Positions 8,727 through 18,035 of a stretch of 58,801 nt of DNA are shown piece after piece. This stretch comes from an uncultured Oscillospiraceae bacterium (GTDB lineage Bacteria > Bacillota > Clostridia > Oscillospirales > Oscillospiraceae). Every line of letters starts with the position of its first letter. The first letter of the stretch is position 1. The stretch spans positions 1 to 58,801 of the forward strand of contig CAKTIM010000011.1 in the NCBI GenBank assembly GCA_934565795.1, written 5' to 3'. The position numbers and the translations under genes are program-made. Below the pieces are notes generated by a model. The model worked only from the letters and a program-made list of their open reading frames with translations. It was not told the DNA's origin and made no database searches.

Positions 8727-9155
8727 ATGGTATCGCTGCAATCTCTTTATGCCCAGGCGGAACAGCAGAATATTCCCGTGCTCCGCTTTCCCATGCCGGG
8801 GTGCGAATCCATGTCCATCCAGCTGCCGGACGGGGGGTGCGCCATCGGGCTGGACAGCGGCCCCGCCACCGAGACCGGGGAGCGGGTGCATCTGAGCCAC
8901 GAGCTGGGCCACTGCCTGACGGGCAGCTTCTATAATATTTACGCCGCCGCCGACCTGCGCGCCCGCCACGAGAACCGGGCCGACAAGTGGGCCATCCGCC
9001 GCCTGATCCCCGTGGCCGCCCTGGACGACGCCATCGCCTCCGGCCACACCGACCTGTGGGAGCTGGCCGACTACTTCGGCGTCACCGAATCCTTCCTCAA
9101 AAAAGCCCTCTGCCTCTACATCCACGGCAACCTCGCCACTGAATTGTATTTTTGA
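8727..9155 (+). CDS. ImmA/IrrE-family metallopeptidase
   Basis: This 142-residue protein carries the zinc-protease motif HELGH at about residues 50-54, with the downstream acidic ligand probably in RHENRADKWA. ImmA-type proteases cleave XRE-family phage or ICE repressors in response to DNA damage or cell signals and so turn on the element. The partner here is most likely the double-HTH protein directly upstream. GGAAAGGA precedes the ATG at 8727. The C-terminal half, with ELADYFGVTESFLKKAL, looks like a short substrate-binding helical domain. The protein is a little shorter than typical ImmA but has all the expected parts. Confidence 0.85.
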   Translation: MVSLQSLYAQAEQQNIPVLRFPMPGCESMSIQLPDGGCAIGLDSGPATETGERVHLSHELGHCLTGSFYNIYAAADLRARHENRADKWAIRRLIPVAALDDAIASGHTDLWELADYFGVTESFLKKALCLYIHGNLATELYF

Positions 9156-10150
9156 TTATCCCTTCGTAGGGGTCGGCAATCTGTCGACCCTCAAGCTGGC
9201 GGTTTGTGGAGCAGTATGGATGAACGTATAACCTGACGGGTAAATCCTTGAGCTTCCCTGTGGGGTGTTGCAGAGCGCAGCGAATCTTTAATTACAATCA
9301 TTGCCGGTGGCAATGATACAATAATTAAATAGCTGTCGCCGCAGCGACTGAAGAGGGCACTCAGGTGATGGTTTTGAGAGAGACTCAACTAAAAAGGTAC
9401 AATGTCAAATATTCTGAGTCCGTAGGGGGCGGCAATTTGTCGCCCCGCCGAGTACCGGGACTGAGCGGTTCGTCTGTACAGCTCACTTTCGTTACCTTTC
9501 GGGCGGCTAATATCCGCCCCTACGGATTGGCGCGTACCATTCAACCTACTCTTAATAAAAATCCCACTGCGGTAGCCCTTTTCAGTCAGGCCTACGGCCT
9601 GCCAGCTTCCCCAAGGGAAACTTTTGGAGGTAACCGTAGCCTGCCTCTATTCAACGAACCGCTCTGTTCCGCGACGTTGCGGGTCGGCAGGTTGCCGACC
9701 CCTACGAACTCAGAAGATTTTTCCGGCTTCCGTTCAACCGGCAGCTCACGTCCATTACCTCGCGGGCGGCTGATATCCGCCCCTACGGATTGGCGGGCAC
9801 CATTCAACTTACCCTTAATAAAAAACGTACTGCGGTAGCCCTTTTCAGTCAGGCCTGTGGGCTGCCAGCTAATGAATCAAGGTATGATTGCCACCGGCAA
9901 TCATTGATATTCTGATTCGCTGCGCGGGGCGCCACCCCAAGGGAAGCTTTGGTGGGCGCGGAAGCTGTTGCCATTCAATGCACCGCTCTGTTCCGCAACG
10001 TTTAGGGTCGGCAGGTTGCCGACCCCTACGAACTCAGAAACTTTTGGTGATGTCCATTCAATATACCGCTCAATGCCGGTATGCTGCGGGCGGCTGGTAT
10101 CCGCCCCTACGGTGGGGGGCTTGCCATTCAACGTATTGCTATCGAAAACG
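9156..10150. repeat. Long REP-like hairpin block
   Basis: No gene is seen. Two rightward GTAG hairpins start near 9166 and 9421, and five leftward ones end near 9525, 9708, 9787, 10029 and 10112. A forward miniature element of the second type fills 9266-9330, and a reversed element of the first type fills about 9872-9937. This block marks the right edge of the phage island. Confidence 0.8.
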
Positions 10151-10177
10151 GCAATAACCCTATTTTTATTAAAATCG

Positions 10178-10206
10178 TTGAAATACTATCGGTAGAAAAC
10201 TATCTA
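10178..10206 (+). promoter_or_regulatory. Probable promoter of the etfB operon
   Basis: TTGAAA (10178-10183) and TATCTA (10201-10206) are 17 bp apart in an AT-rich stretch (10150-10260) unlike the surrounding GC-rich DNA. It is the only good sigma-A-like site in front of etfB. Confidence 0.5.
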
Positions 10207-10278
10207 TTTTATGCAAAACATCTAATTTATCGTCATAAAAACTATGTAACCAACCAAATCTGTGTTTCGTGAATTGGG

Positions 10279-10311
10279 AAAGCCCCCGCTTGGATTGACA
10301 GCGGGGGCTTT
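10279..10311. terminator. GC-rich hairpin in the etfB leader
   Basis: Arms AAAGCCCCCGC (10279-10289) and GCGGGGGCTTT (10301-10311) enclose an 11-nt loop. Only three U residues follow. It could end stray transcription or act as an attenuator in the etfB leader. Confidence 0.5.
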
Positions 10312-10378
10312 CGGTTATATGATTCAGGGGTAGCTCTGGCGCAGATTGATTGTTTTTGTAAACCGGGAGGTTTTGGAT

Positions 10379-11167
10379 ATGAAAATTCTTGTGTGCATCA
10401 AGCAGGTTCCGGGCTCCAGCAATGTGGAGGTGGATCCGGTCAGCGGGGTGCTGAAGCGCAGCGGTGTGCCCAGCAAGTGCAATCCCTATGACCTGTACGC
10501 CATCGAGGCGGCGCTGGAGGCGGCGGAGCGGTTCGGCGGCACGGTGCAGTGCCTGACCATGGGGCCGCCCCAGGCCAAGGCGGTGATCCAGGAGGCCATC
10601 TGCATGGGCGCCTCCGGCGGCACGGTGCTGTCCGACCGCAAATTCGCCGGGGCGGACGTGCTGGCCACGGCCTACACCCTCTCCCAGGGCATCCGAAAGT
10701 GCGGGGAATTTGATCTCATTATCTGCGGCAAGCAGACCACCGACGGCGACACCGCCCAGGTGGGCGCGGAGGTGGCGGAATATCTGGGGCTGCCCAATGT
10801 GAGCAATGTACGCGCCATCGGCGCGCTGGAAGAGGGGAAGCTGACCGTCACCGCCGGGCTGGACGATCGGGTCATGGAGCTGCGCATTGCGCTGCCCTGC
10901 CTGCTGAGCATGGACGGCGACATCAACACCCCCCGGCTGCCCTCCTATAAGATCCGCAAGCAGCTGACCGAGGAGCAGGTGCGCATGCTGAGCTTTGCCG
11001 ACTTCGCGGATCAGGACGCCGGCCACTACGGCCTGAGCGGCTCCGCCACCCAGGTAGAGCGCATCTTCCCCCCGGAGAAAACCGGCGGGCGGCAGACCCT
11101 GGACGGGGACGCCGGCACCCAGGCCCAGGCGCTGCTGGCGCTGCTGCGGCAGAAAAAATTCGTGTAA
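10379..11167 (+). CDS. etfB: Electron transfer flavoprotein beta subunit
   Basis: This 262-residue protein is the small ETF subunit. The N-terminus MKILVCIKQVPG and the following KCNPYDLYAIEAALEAAER are typical of EtfB, and ICGKQTTDGDTAQVG is the conserved nucleotide-binding loop. The ATG at 10379 has GGGAGG 9 nt upstream and was preferred over an in-frame start at 10346. EtfA starts 12 bp after its end, and a GlcD-type oxidase follows. The order matches the lctBCD cluster of Acetobacterium woodii, in which NADH, ferredoxin and lactate are coupled by flavin-based electron bifurcation. Here it probably carries the bifurcating FAD and the NADH site. This is inferred from gene order, since plain ETF subunits look similar. 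Confidence 0.92.
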   Translation: MKILVCIKQVPGSSNVEVDPVSGVLKRSGVPSKCNPYDLYAIEAALEAAERFGGTVQCLTMGPPQAKAVIQEAICMGASGGTVLSDRKFAGADVLATAYTLSQGIRKCGEFDLIICGKQTTDGDTAQVGAEVAEYLGLPNVSNVRAIGALEEGKLTVTAGLDDRVMELRIALPCLLSMDGDINTPRLPSYKIRKQLTEEQVRMLSFADFADQDAGHYGLSGSATQVERIFPPEKTGGRQTLDGDAGTQAQALLALLRQKKFV

Positions 11168-11179
11168 GGGGGCGGCCAT

Positions 11180-12364
11180 ATGGGAAAGCTCATCATCAAC
11201 CATCATCTCATCACCCCGGAAAACGCGCCGGCGCTGGTGGATATCTGCCCCTTCGGCGCGATCTCCTATGAAAATGGGCGCCTGGACATCTCCTCCGGCT
11301 GCAAGCTGTGCAAAATGTGCGTCCGCAAAAGCGGCGGCCTGGTGGAATTCCAGGAGGAAGCCAAGACCGTTGACCGCGCCGCCTGGCGGGGCATCTGCGT
11401 CTACGCCGACTGCTCCGGCGGCAAAATCCACCGGGTGACCTACGAGCTGATCGGCAAGGCCCGGGAGCTGGCCGCCGTGACGGGCCACCCCGTGTGGGTG
11501 CTGGCCATCGGTCATCAGCTGGACGGCTGCGTCCAGACCCTGCGGCACTACGGGGCGGACGTCCTGTTCGTCTACGACGATCCTGCCCTGGCGGAGTTCC
11601 GCATCGAGCCCTACGCCCAGGCGTTCTATGATTTCATCCAGCGCAAGCGCCCCTCCTCCATTCTGGTGGGGGCCACCAATCTGGGGCGGCAGCTGGCCCC
11701 CCGGGTGGCCGCCCGGTGCCGCACGGGGCTGACGGCGGACTGCACCATCCTGGATATGAAGGAAAATACCGATCTTGTCCAGATTCGCCCCGCCTTCGGC
11801 GGCAACATCATGGCCCAGATCGTCACCCCCCACACCCGGCCCCAGTTCTGCACCGTGCGCTATAAGGTGTTCAACGAGCCAAAGCCCAGCGAGGCACTCA
11901 CCGGCGAGGTGGTGCCCATGCCCGTCACCGAGGAAATGCGGCGCTCCGCCATCGACGTGCTCAGCACCCAGGAAAAGCCCAGGGACATTGACATTGCCGA
12001 GGCGGACGTGATCGTGGCCGTGGGCCGGGGCGCGTCGGGCAAGGCCGCCCGGGCCTGGGCAGCGGAGCTGGCTTCGCTTCTGGGCGGCGTGGTGGCCTGC
12101 TCCCGCCCATTGGTCGAGAGCAACGTGTACGACGCCAAGCACCAGATCGGCCTGTCCGGCCGCACCGTCAAGCCCAAGCTTCTCATCACCCTGGGCATCT
12201 CCGGGGCGGTGCAGTTCGCCGCGGGCATGAAGGCGGCGGAGTGCATCGTGGCCATCAATTCCGACCCCGCCGCGCCCATCTTTGATGTGGCCCACTACCG
12301 GGTGGTGGGGGACGTGAACGAAATTCTTCCCAGGCTGATTCAGCAGATCAAGGGGGTATCCTGA
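11180..12364 (+). CDS. etfA: Electron transfer flavoprotein alpha subunit with ferredoxin-like N-terminus
   Basis: This 394-residue protein has an extra N-terminal Fe-S part. Four Cys (23 in DICPFGA, then 41, 44 and 47 in CKLCKMCVR) can hold one 4Fe-4S cluster. The ETF alpha body follows, with [27 protein letters not shown] and the FAD-binding C-terminal region [31 protein letters not shown] and GISGAVQF. The N-terminal ferredoxin domain is a feature of LctC-type EtfA in bifurcating lactate dehydrogenase complexes. The stop codon overlaps the start of the next gene by 1 bp (TGATG), so the two are translationally coupled. The complex would oxidise lactate with NAD+, driven by reduced ferredoxin. 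Confidence 0.93.
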   Translation: MGKLIINHHLITPENAPALVDICPFGAISYENGRLDISSGCKLCKMCVRKSGGLVEFQEEAKTVDRAAWRGICVYADCSGGKIHRVTYELIGKARELAAVTGHPVWVLAIGHQLDGCVQTLRHYGADVLFVYDDPALAEFRIEPYAQAFYDFIQRKRPSSILVGATNLGRQLAPRVAARCRTGLTADCTILDMKENTDLVQIRPAFGGNIMAQIVTPHTRPQFCTVRYKVFNEPKPSEALTGEVVPMPVTEEMRRSAIDVLSTQEKPRDIDIAEADVIVAVGRGASGKAARAWAAELASLLGGVVACSRPLVESNVYDAKHQIGLSGRTVKPKLLITLGISGAVQFAAGMKAAECIVAINSDPAAPIFDVAHYRVVGDVNEILPRLIQQIKGVS

Positions 12365-13755
12365 TGTACAGCAAGGTAACACAGGCGGATATCGACGCCC
12401 TGCGGGCCATCGCCGGCCCGGAAAACGTGCTCCAGGGGGAGCAGATCAACCCCGACTACGCCCACGACGAGCTGGGCGGCGTCAGCCGCATGCCGGAGGT
12501 GCTGGTGCGGGTGAGCACCACCCAGGAGATTTCCCAGATCATGCAGCTGGCCGACCGGCGGCTCATTCCCGTCACCGTCCGGGGCAGCGGCACCGGCCTG
12601 GTGGGAGCGGCGGTGCCCATCTGCGGCGGCATCCTGCTGGAGACCACAAAAATGAATGAGATTCTGGCGCTGGACACCGAGAATCTCACCGTCACCGTCC
12701 AGCCCGGTGTGCTGCTGATGGAGCTGGCCGCCTTCGCCGAGGCCCACGATCTGCTGTATCCCCCCGATCCGGGGGAGAAGAGCGCCACCATCGGCGGCAA
12801 TATCTCCACCAACGCCGGCGGGATGCGGGCGGTGAAGTACGGCGTGACCCGGGACTATGTGCGCGCCCTGACCGTGGTGCTGCCCAGCGGCGAAATCCAG
12901 ACCTTCGGCGCGGCGGTGGCCAAGAACAGCTCCGGCTACAGCCTGAAGGATCTGGTCATCGGCTCCGAGGGGACACTGTGCATCATCACCGAGGCGGTGC
13001 TGAAGCTGGTGCCCCTGCCCAAGGTGTCCCTGAGCCTGCTGGTGCCCTTCCCGGATCAGAAATCCGCCATCGAGGCGGTGCCCCGCATCATCTCCTCCAA
13101 GGTCACCCCCACCGCCATTGAGTATATGTCCAGGGATACCATCCTGTTCTCCGAAAGCTACCTGGGCAAGCGCTTCCCCGATACCAAAAACGACGCCTAC
13201 ATCCTGCTGACCTTCGACGGCGGCAGCCAGGAGCAGGTGGAGCGGGATCTATCCACCGTGGCGGAGCTGTGCCTGAGCATCGGCGCGCTGGACGCCTACA
13301 TCGTGGACACCGAGGAGCGGAAGAAATCCGTCTGGTCAGCCCGGGGCGCGTTCCTGGAGGCCATCAAGGCCTCCACCACGGAGATGGACGAATGCGACGT
13401 GGTGGTGCCCGGCAATCAGGTGGATACCTTCATCAAGTATACCCACGCCCTGGCATCCCGGTTCCGCGTCCGCATCCCCAGCTTCGGCCACGCCGGCGAC
13501 GGCAACCTCCACGTCTACATCTGCCGGGATTCCCTTTCCGACGAAGCCTGGCATCAGACCCGCGACGCCATCTTCGACCTGATGTACCAGCGCGCCACCG
13601 AACTGGGCGGCCTGGTCTCCGGCGAACACGGCATCGGCTACGCCAAAAAGCCCTACCTCCGCCGCCAGTATGGCGATACCCCCCTGTCCTTAATGCAAGG
13701 CATCAAACAAGTCTTCGACCCCCACAACATCCTCAACCCCCAAAAAATCTTCTGA
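12364..13755 (+). CDS. FAD-linked lactate dehydrogenase, GlcD family (LctD-like)
   Basis: This 463-residue flavoprotein has the FAD-binding domain of the vanillyl-alcohol oxidase superfamily at the N-terminus: [14 protein letters not shown] and [26 protein letters not shown], then [16 protein letters not shown]. The C-terminal substrate domain ends with [15 protein letters not shown] and [13 protein letters not shown], whose His residues are conserved in D-lactate and glycolate dehydrogenases. Length is normal for the family. It is directly coupled to etfA, so its FAD electrons most likely pass to the ETF. D-lactate is the expected substrate, although GlcD-family enzymes also act on glycolate and other 2-hydroxy acids. 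No lactate permease or racemase gene is visible nearby. Confidence 0.88.
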   Translation: MYSKVTQADIDALRAIAGPENVLQGEQINPDYAHDELGGVSRMPEVLVRVSTTQEISQIMQLADRRLIPVTVRGSGTGLVGAAVPICGGILLETTKMNEILALDTENLTVTVQPGVLLMELAAFAEAHDLLYPPDPGEKSATIGGNISTNAGGMRAVKYGVTRDYVRALTVVLPSGEIQTFGAAVAKNSSGYSLKDLVIGSEGTLCIITEAVLKLVPLPKVSLSLLVPFPDQKSAIEAVPRIISSKVTPTAIEYMSRDTILFSESYLGKRFPDTKNDAYILLTFDGGSQEQVERDLSTVAELCLSIGALDAYIVDTEERKKSVWSARGAFLEAIKASTTEMDECDVVVPGNQVDTFIKYTHALASRFRVRIPSFGHAGDGNLHVYICRDSLSDEAWHQTRDAIFDLMYQRATELGGLVSGEHGIGYAKKPYLRRQYGDTPLSLMQGIKQVFDPHNILNPQKIF

Positions 13756-14240
13756 CCCTCCCCCCCCGTAGGGGTCGGCTACCAGCCGCCCGCAACCCAT
13801 CGGTTTCGATAGCAGTCCGTTGAACGGGGGCAAGCAAAACAACTGAGCCCCGTAGGGGTCGGCAATTTGTCGACCCTAAACCCCACGGTTTTTGAGTGGT
13901 AAAGAAAAAACGTATAACAGAAAGGGCACATCCCCCAAGCTTCCCTGTGGGGGAAGCTGTCGCCGCAGCGACTGAAGAGGGCACTCAGCTCATGGTTTTG
14001 AGAGAGATTTGGTTAAAAAGGTACAATCCAAAACACTTTGAGCCCGTAGGGGCGGATACCAGCCGCCCGCCAAGTACCGGGACTGAGCAGTATAAACGAA
14101 CCGCTCAATCCCGGTACCCAGCGGGGCGACAAATTGCCGCCCCCTACGAACTCAGAAACTTTTGGTAATGTTCATTCAACTAACAACTCAATTCCGCGAC
14201 GCTGCGGGCGGCTGGTATCCGCCCCTACGGGCCTCAAAAG
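13756..14240. repeat. REP-like hairpin block
   Basis: No gene is seen. Rightward GTAG hairpins start near 13779, 13854 and 14045, and leftward ones end near 14148 and 14229. The hairpin at about 13937-13958 is an empty site matching those filled by the second type of miniature element elsewhere. Confidence 0.8.
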
Positions 14241-14253
14241 CTTTCACACAGCA

Positions 14254-14281
14254 AAAACCCGGACGAATTTGTCCGGGTTTT
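14254..14281. terminator. Bidirectional intrinsic terminator
   Basis: Arms AAAACCCGGAC and GTCCGGGTTTT flank a 6-nt loop. It has an A-run on one side and a T-run on the other, so it can work on both strands. It lies 12 bp past the end of guaB. Confidence 0.8.
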
Positions 14282-14293
14282 ATCATATGCCTT

Positions 14294-15799
14294 TTACTTC
14301 ACCTGGGACGACGATCTCAGTGTCACGTCGTGGTAGCCGCCTTCGACGATGGAGACGGAGGAGACCAGCGTGATCTTCGCGTCGCGCTGGAGGGCGGGGA
14401 TGGTGGTGACGCCTACGTTGCACATGGTGCTCTTGACCTTGTACAGCGACGCCTCCACGTTGTCGTGCAGGGGGCCGGCGTAGGTGACGTAGCTGTCCAC
14501 GCCCTCCTCAAAGCTGAGCTTGGTGGCGCCGCCCAGGTCGTAGCGCTGCCAGTTCCGGGCGCGGTTGGAGCCCTCGCCCCAGTATTCCTTCATATACGCG
14601 CCGTTAACCATAATCTTGGGGGTGGGGCCCTCGTCGAACCGGGCAAAGTACCGGCCCAGCATCAGAAAATCCGCGCCCATGGCCAGCGCCAGGGTCATGT
14701 GGTAATCGTGGACGATGCCGCCGTCGGAGCAGATGGGCACATACACGCCGGTCTCCCGGAAGTATTCGTCCCGTGCGGCAGCCACCTCGATCAGAGCGGT
14801 GGCCTGGCCCCGGCCGATGCCCTTGGTCTCACGGGTGATGCAGATGGAGCCGCCGCCGATGCCCACCTTCACGAAGTCCGCCCCGGCCTCGGCCAGGAAG
14901 CGGAAGCCGTCCCGGTCGACCACGTTGCCCGCGCCGATCTTCACGGTATTGCCGTAGGTTTCCCGCACCCAGTCGATGGTCTTTTTCTGCCAGCAGGTGT
15001 AGCCCTCGGAGGAATCGATGACGAACACGTCCGCCCCCGCCTCCAGCAGGGCGGGAATGCGCTGGGCATAGTCGCGGGTGTTCACGCCCGCGCCCACCAG
15101 ATACCGCTTCTTCTCGTCCAGCAGCTCCAGGGGATGATCCTTGTGGGAGGCGTAGTCCTTGCGGAATACGAAGTACATCAGGTTCCCGTCCCTGTCCACG
15201 ATGGGCAGGGAATTGAGCTTGTGCTCCCAGATGATGTCGTTGGCCTCTTTCAAGGTCGTCTCCGCGGGGGCGGTGATGAGCTTTTCCAGGGGGGTCATAA
15301 AGGTGCGCACCTTGTCCTCCGGCTGCATCCGGGAGACCCGGTAGTCCCGGCTGGAGACGATGCCCAGGAGCTTGCCGTTGGGGGTGCCGTCGGCGGTGAT
15401 GGCCACGGTGGAGAAGCCGTTGCTCGCCTTCAGCGCCAGCACGTCGGCCAGAGTATTGTCCGGGGTCAGGTTGGAGGCGGAGGTGACGAAGCCCGCCTTG
15501 TGGTTCTTCACCCGTGCCACCATGGCGGCCTGATTCTCGATGGTCTGGGAGCCGAAGATAAAGCTGATGCCGCCCTCCTTGGCCAGAGCGATGGCCAGGG
15601 TGTCGTTGGACACGGACTGCATCACCGCCGAGGTCAGCGGCACATTCAGCGAAATCGCCGGCTGCTCCTGCCCCTTGCGATACTTCACCAGCGGCGTCCT
15701 CAGGCTCACATTGTCAGGAATACACTCCTCGGAGGTGTACCCCGGAATCAGCAAATACTCACTGAACGTATGACTCGGCTCCTTATAATAATATGCCAT
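14294..15799 (-). CDS. guaB: IMP dehydrogenase
   Basis: This 501-residue enzyme oxidises IMP to XMP in the committed step of GMP synthesis. The N-terminus [20 protein letters not shown] is followed by a barrel start and two CBS domains at about residues 95-220, where [11 protein letters not shown] is typical. The active-site loop is [11 protein letters not shown], with the catalytic Cys. The flap region reads [22 protein letters not shown]. From memory, several of these segments match the enzyme of the protist Tritrichomonas foetus more closely than the usual bacterial GuaB, which has GPGSICTTR and MKEYRGMGS. The ATG at 15799 has GGAGG upstream and was preferred over an in-frame start at 15847. 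Only about 40 bp separate it from a repeat block, so its promoter is not obvious. Confidence 0.93.
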   Translation of the reverse strand: MAYYYKEPSHTFSEYLLIPGYTSEECIPDNVSLRTPLVKYRKGQEQPAISLNVPLTSAVMQSVSNDTLAIALAKEGGISFIFGSQTIENQAAMVARVKNHKAGFVTSASNLTPDNTLADVLALKASNGFSTVAITADGTPNGKLLGIVSSRDYRVSRMQPEDKVRTFMTPLEKLITAPAETTLKEANDIIWEHKLNSLPIVDRDGNLMYFVFRKDYASHKDHPLELLDEKKRYLVGAGVNTRDYAQRIPALLEAGADVFVIDSSEGYTCWQKKTIDWVRETYGNTVKIGAGNVVDRDGFRFLAEAGADFVKVGIGGGSICITRETKGIGRGQATALIEVAAARDEYFRETGVYVPICSDGGIVHDYHMTLALAMGADFLMLGRYFARFDEGPTPKIMVNGAYMKEYWGEGSNRARNWQRYDLGGATKLSFEEGVDSYVTYAGPLHDNVEASLYKVKSTMCNVGVTTIPALQRDAKITLVSSVSIVEGGYHDVTLRSSSQVK

Positions 15800-15841
15800 G
15801 GTGTTTTTTCCTCCTTCGTTTTTTGGCATTGAATTAACAAA

Positions 15842-16290
15842 TCTCACCCCGTAGGGGCGGATACCAGCCGCCCGCAGCGTCGCGGAATTGAGCTGTCAGT
15901 TGAGTGGAAGCCGCCAAAAGTTTTTGAGTTCGTAGGGGGCGGCAATTTGTCGCCCCGCAGCGTAACCACTTTGATAGCAGTTCGTTGAATGGCACCAGCT
16001 CCCGCCCTCCACCAAAGCTTCCCTTGGGGTGGTGCTCCGCGCAGCGAATCAGAATATCAATGATTGCCGGTGGCAATCATACCTCGATTTATTAGCTGGC
16101 AGGCCGTAGGCCTGACTGAAGAGGGCTACCGCAGTTGGTTCTTTATTAAGGGCAAGTTGAATGGTACGTACCCATCCGTAGGGGCGGATACCAGCCGCCC
16201 GAAAGCTAACGAAACTGAGCTGTATAGACGAACCGCTCAATCCCGGTACCCGGCGGGTCGACAAATTGCCGACCCCTACGGGAGGGGGGC
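15842..16290. repeat. REP-like hairpin block
   Basis: No gene is seen. Rightward GTAG hairpins start near 15851, 15932 and 16179, and one leftward hairpin ends near 16281. A forward miniature element of the first type fills about 16028-16091. The block lies between two leftward genes. Confidence 0.8.
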
Positions 16291-17220
16291 TCACACTGTT
16301 TTTCCGTCGCCGTCGTCCAGGATGTGGGCGACGGGGGTGCCTTTTTCGGAGAGCTTTTTGAAGTTGCCCATGACGCTGCCCACCTGGCTCATCATGGCGA
16401 AGGTGTGGGGGTACTTTTCGATCACGGCGGCCAGGGCGGCGGCCTGGGTGGTGTTCACCACGCACATGACGATCCAGGTCTCCTTGCCGGTGTAGGCGCC
16501 CACGGCCTTATAGCGGGTGGCGCTGTGGTGGAGCAGGTGGATGATGTCGCCGCAGACCTCGTCGGGGTAGTCGGTGACGATCTCAAAGCGCATGGCGCTG
16601 CGGCCGCTCTTCTGGAAGCGGTCGCCCACGGTGGTGGAGGTGAAGCCGTACAGAATGCACAAAATCACCGGCTCCATCTGGTAATCATACACAAAGAAGC
16701 TGGCCACCGCCACCATGGCGTTGATAATGAAGCTCAGAGCGAACACGCTCTTGCCCGGATGGTGCTTGTGCACCACGGCGGAGATGAAGTCGGTGCCGCC
16801 GGTGTAAGCGCTGGCCTTGATGAGCACGCCGTAGCAGAAGCCCATGATGATGCCCGCCACCAGCGGCCCCAGAATGCGGCTGGTGCCGCTGTCGGTGGCG
16901 TAGGCAATGACGCTCAGGTCGATCCGATCCAGCACCAGCAGGGCCAGGGAGAAGGTGACGACATACACCATGCTCCGCACCGCCACCGCCCGGCTGACCT
17001 CCAGATAGCACCAGATAGCCAGGGGAATGTTCACCAGCAGGCTCAGATAGCCCACGCTGATCCCCGTCAGATGCTGAATCATGGTGCAAACGCCATTGAT
17101 CCCCGAGGGTGCGAACTGATTGGGAAAAATAAACAGCTCATAATTCACCGCCGACAAACACGCCACCCCGGCGATCACGAAATAAGTCCAGATCTTCTTA
17201 ATCGTTTCCCATCGATTCAC
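16291..17220 (-). CDS. YitT-family membrane protein
   Basis: This 309-residue protein has five to six membrane segments in its first 200 residues, such as YFVIAGVACLSAVNYELFIF, VGYLSLLVNIPLAIWCYL, MVYVVTFSLALLVLDRI and LGPLVAGIIMGFCYGVLIKA. The motif SAYTGGTDFISAVVHK is characteristic of YitT/DUF161 proteins. The C-terminal soluble part (from about residue 225, RFEIVTDYPDEVCGDIIHLL through GAYTGKETWIVMCVV) is the DUF2179 domain found with it. The family is widespread in Firmicutes, and its transport substrate is not settled. The gene ends just before a repeat block and is upstream of guaB in the same direction, but co-transcription is uncertain. Confidence 0.88.
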   Translation of the reverse strand: MNRWETIKKIWTYFVIAGVACLSAVNYELFIFPNQFAPSGINGVCTMIQHLTGISVGYLSLLVNIPLAIWCYLEVSRAVAVRSMVYVVTFSLALLVLDRIDLSVIAYATDSGTSRILGPLVAGIIMGFCYGVLIKASAYTGGTDFISAVVHKHHPGKSVFALSFIINAMVAVASFFVYDYQMEPVILCILYGFTSTTVGDRFQKSGRSAMRFEIVTDYPDEVCGDIIHLLHHSATRYKAVGAYTGKETWIVMCVVNTTQAAALAAVIEKYPHTFAMMSQVGSVMGNFKKLSEKGTPVAHILDDGDGKTV

Positions 17221-17249
17221 GGCTTTTCTACCTCGATTTTGTATGTATT

Positions 17250-17860
17250 TTTTCTTGGCTCCCCGATGGGGGAGCTGGCAGCCCGAACGGGCTGACTGAG
17301 GGGGTGCGGTTCGTTGAACGGTAATATGTAAAATTCTTTGCCCCCCGTAGGGGTCGGCAACCTGCCGACCCTCAACCTAACGGTTTCGGAAGCAGTAAAG
17401 ATGAACGTATAACCGAAAGGGTACATCCCCTAAGCTTCCCTGTGGGGTGTTGCAGAGCGCAGCGAATCTTTAATTACAATCATTGCCAGTGGCAATGATA
17501 CAATAATTAATTAGCTGTCGCCGCAGCGACTGAAGAGGGCACTCAGCCTATGGTTTTGAGAGAGATTTGGTTAAAAAGGTAAACGGTTAAACACTTTGGG
17601 TGCGTAGGGGTGGTGCTCCGCGCAGCGAATCAAGATATCAATGATTGCCAGTGGCAATCATACAATTGATTCATCGGATACCAGCCGCCCGAAACCCAAC
17701 GAACGTGAGCTGTACAGACAAACCGCTCAATCCCGGTACCCGGCGGGGCGACAGATTGCCGCCCCCTACGAACTCAAAAACTTTTGGCAATTTTCATTCA
17801 ACTGACCGCTCAATTCCGCAACGCTGCGGGCGGCTGGTAGCCGCCCCTACGGAATCGGGG
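17250..17860. repeat. REP-like hairpin block upstream of dnaA
   Basis: No gene is seen. Rightward hairpins start near 17347 and 17604, and leftward ones end near 17770 and 17852. The hairpin at 17604 is split by a 64-bp miniature element at exactly 17611-17674. A second-type element fills about 17450-17514. Confidence 0.8.
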
Positions 17861-17937
17861 CCTTAATTGATTGTCTACTATACCATACCCCCCCTGGCGG
17901 GTCAAGAGGGAAAAGGAATTCCGGGCGGAAATACGGC

Positions 17938-17966
17938 TTGTAATTTACGGGAAAATGTGCTATAAT
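17938..17966 (+). promoter_or_regulatory. dnaA promoter
   Basis: TTGTAA (17938-17943) and TATAAT (17961-17966) are 17 bp apart, 70 bp upstream of dnaA. A short stretch of repeat-free DNA (17870-18035) carries it. No DnaA boxes are visible here. Confidence 0.8.
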
Positions 17967-18035
17967 TTAGGTTGAAATGCTATGCTTTAAAACGCAGAAA
18001 GGTTCCTGTTACAAACAGAGGAAAGGAGCGACAGA

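Noticed and set aside
10169..12382. Long open frame on the minus strand (over 700 codons) opposite etfB and etfA
   Set aside because: High GC content makes long antisense frames common. Its translation is low-complexity Gly/His/Ala-rich, has no motif, and the plus-strand genes are clear.
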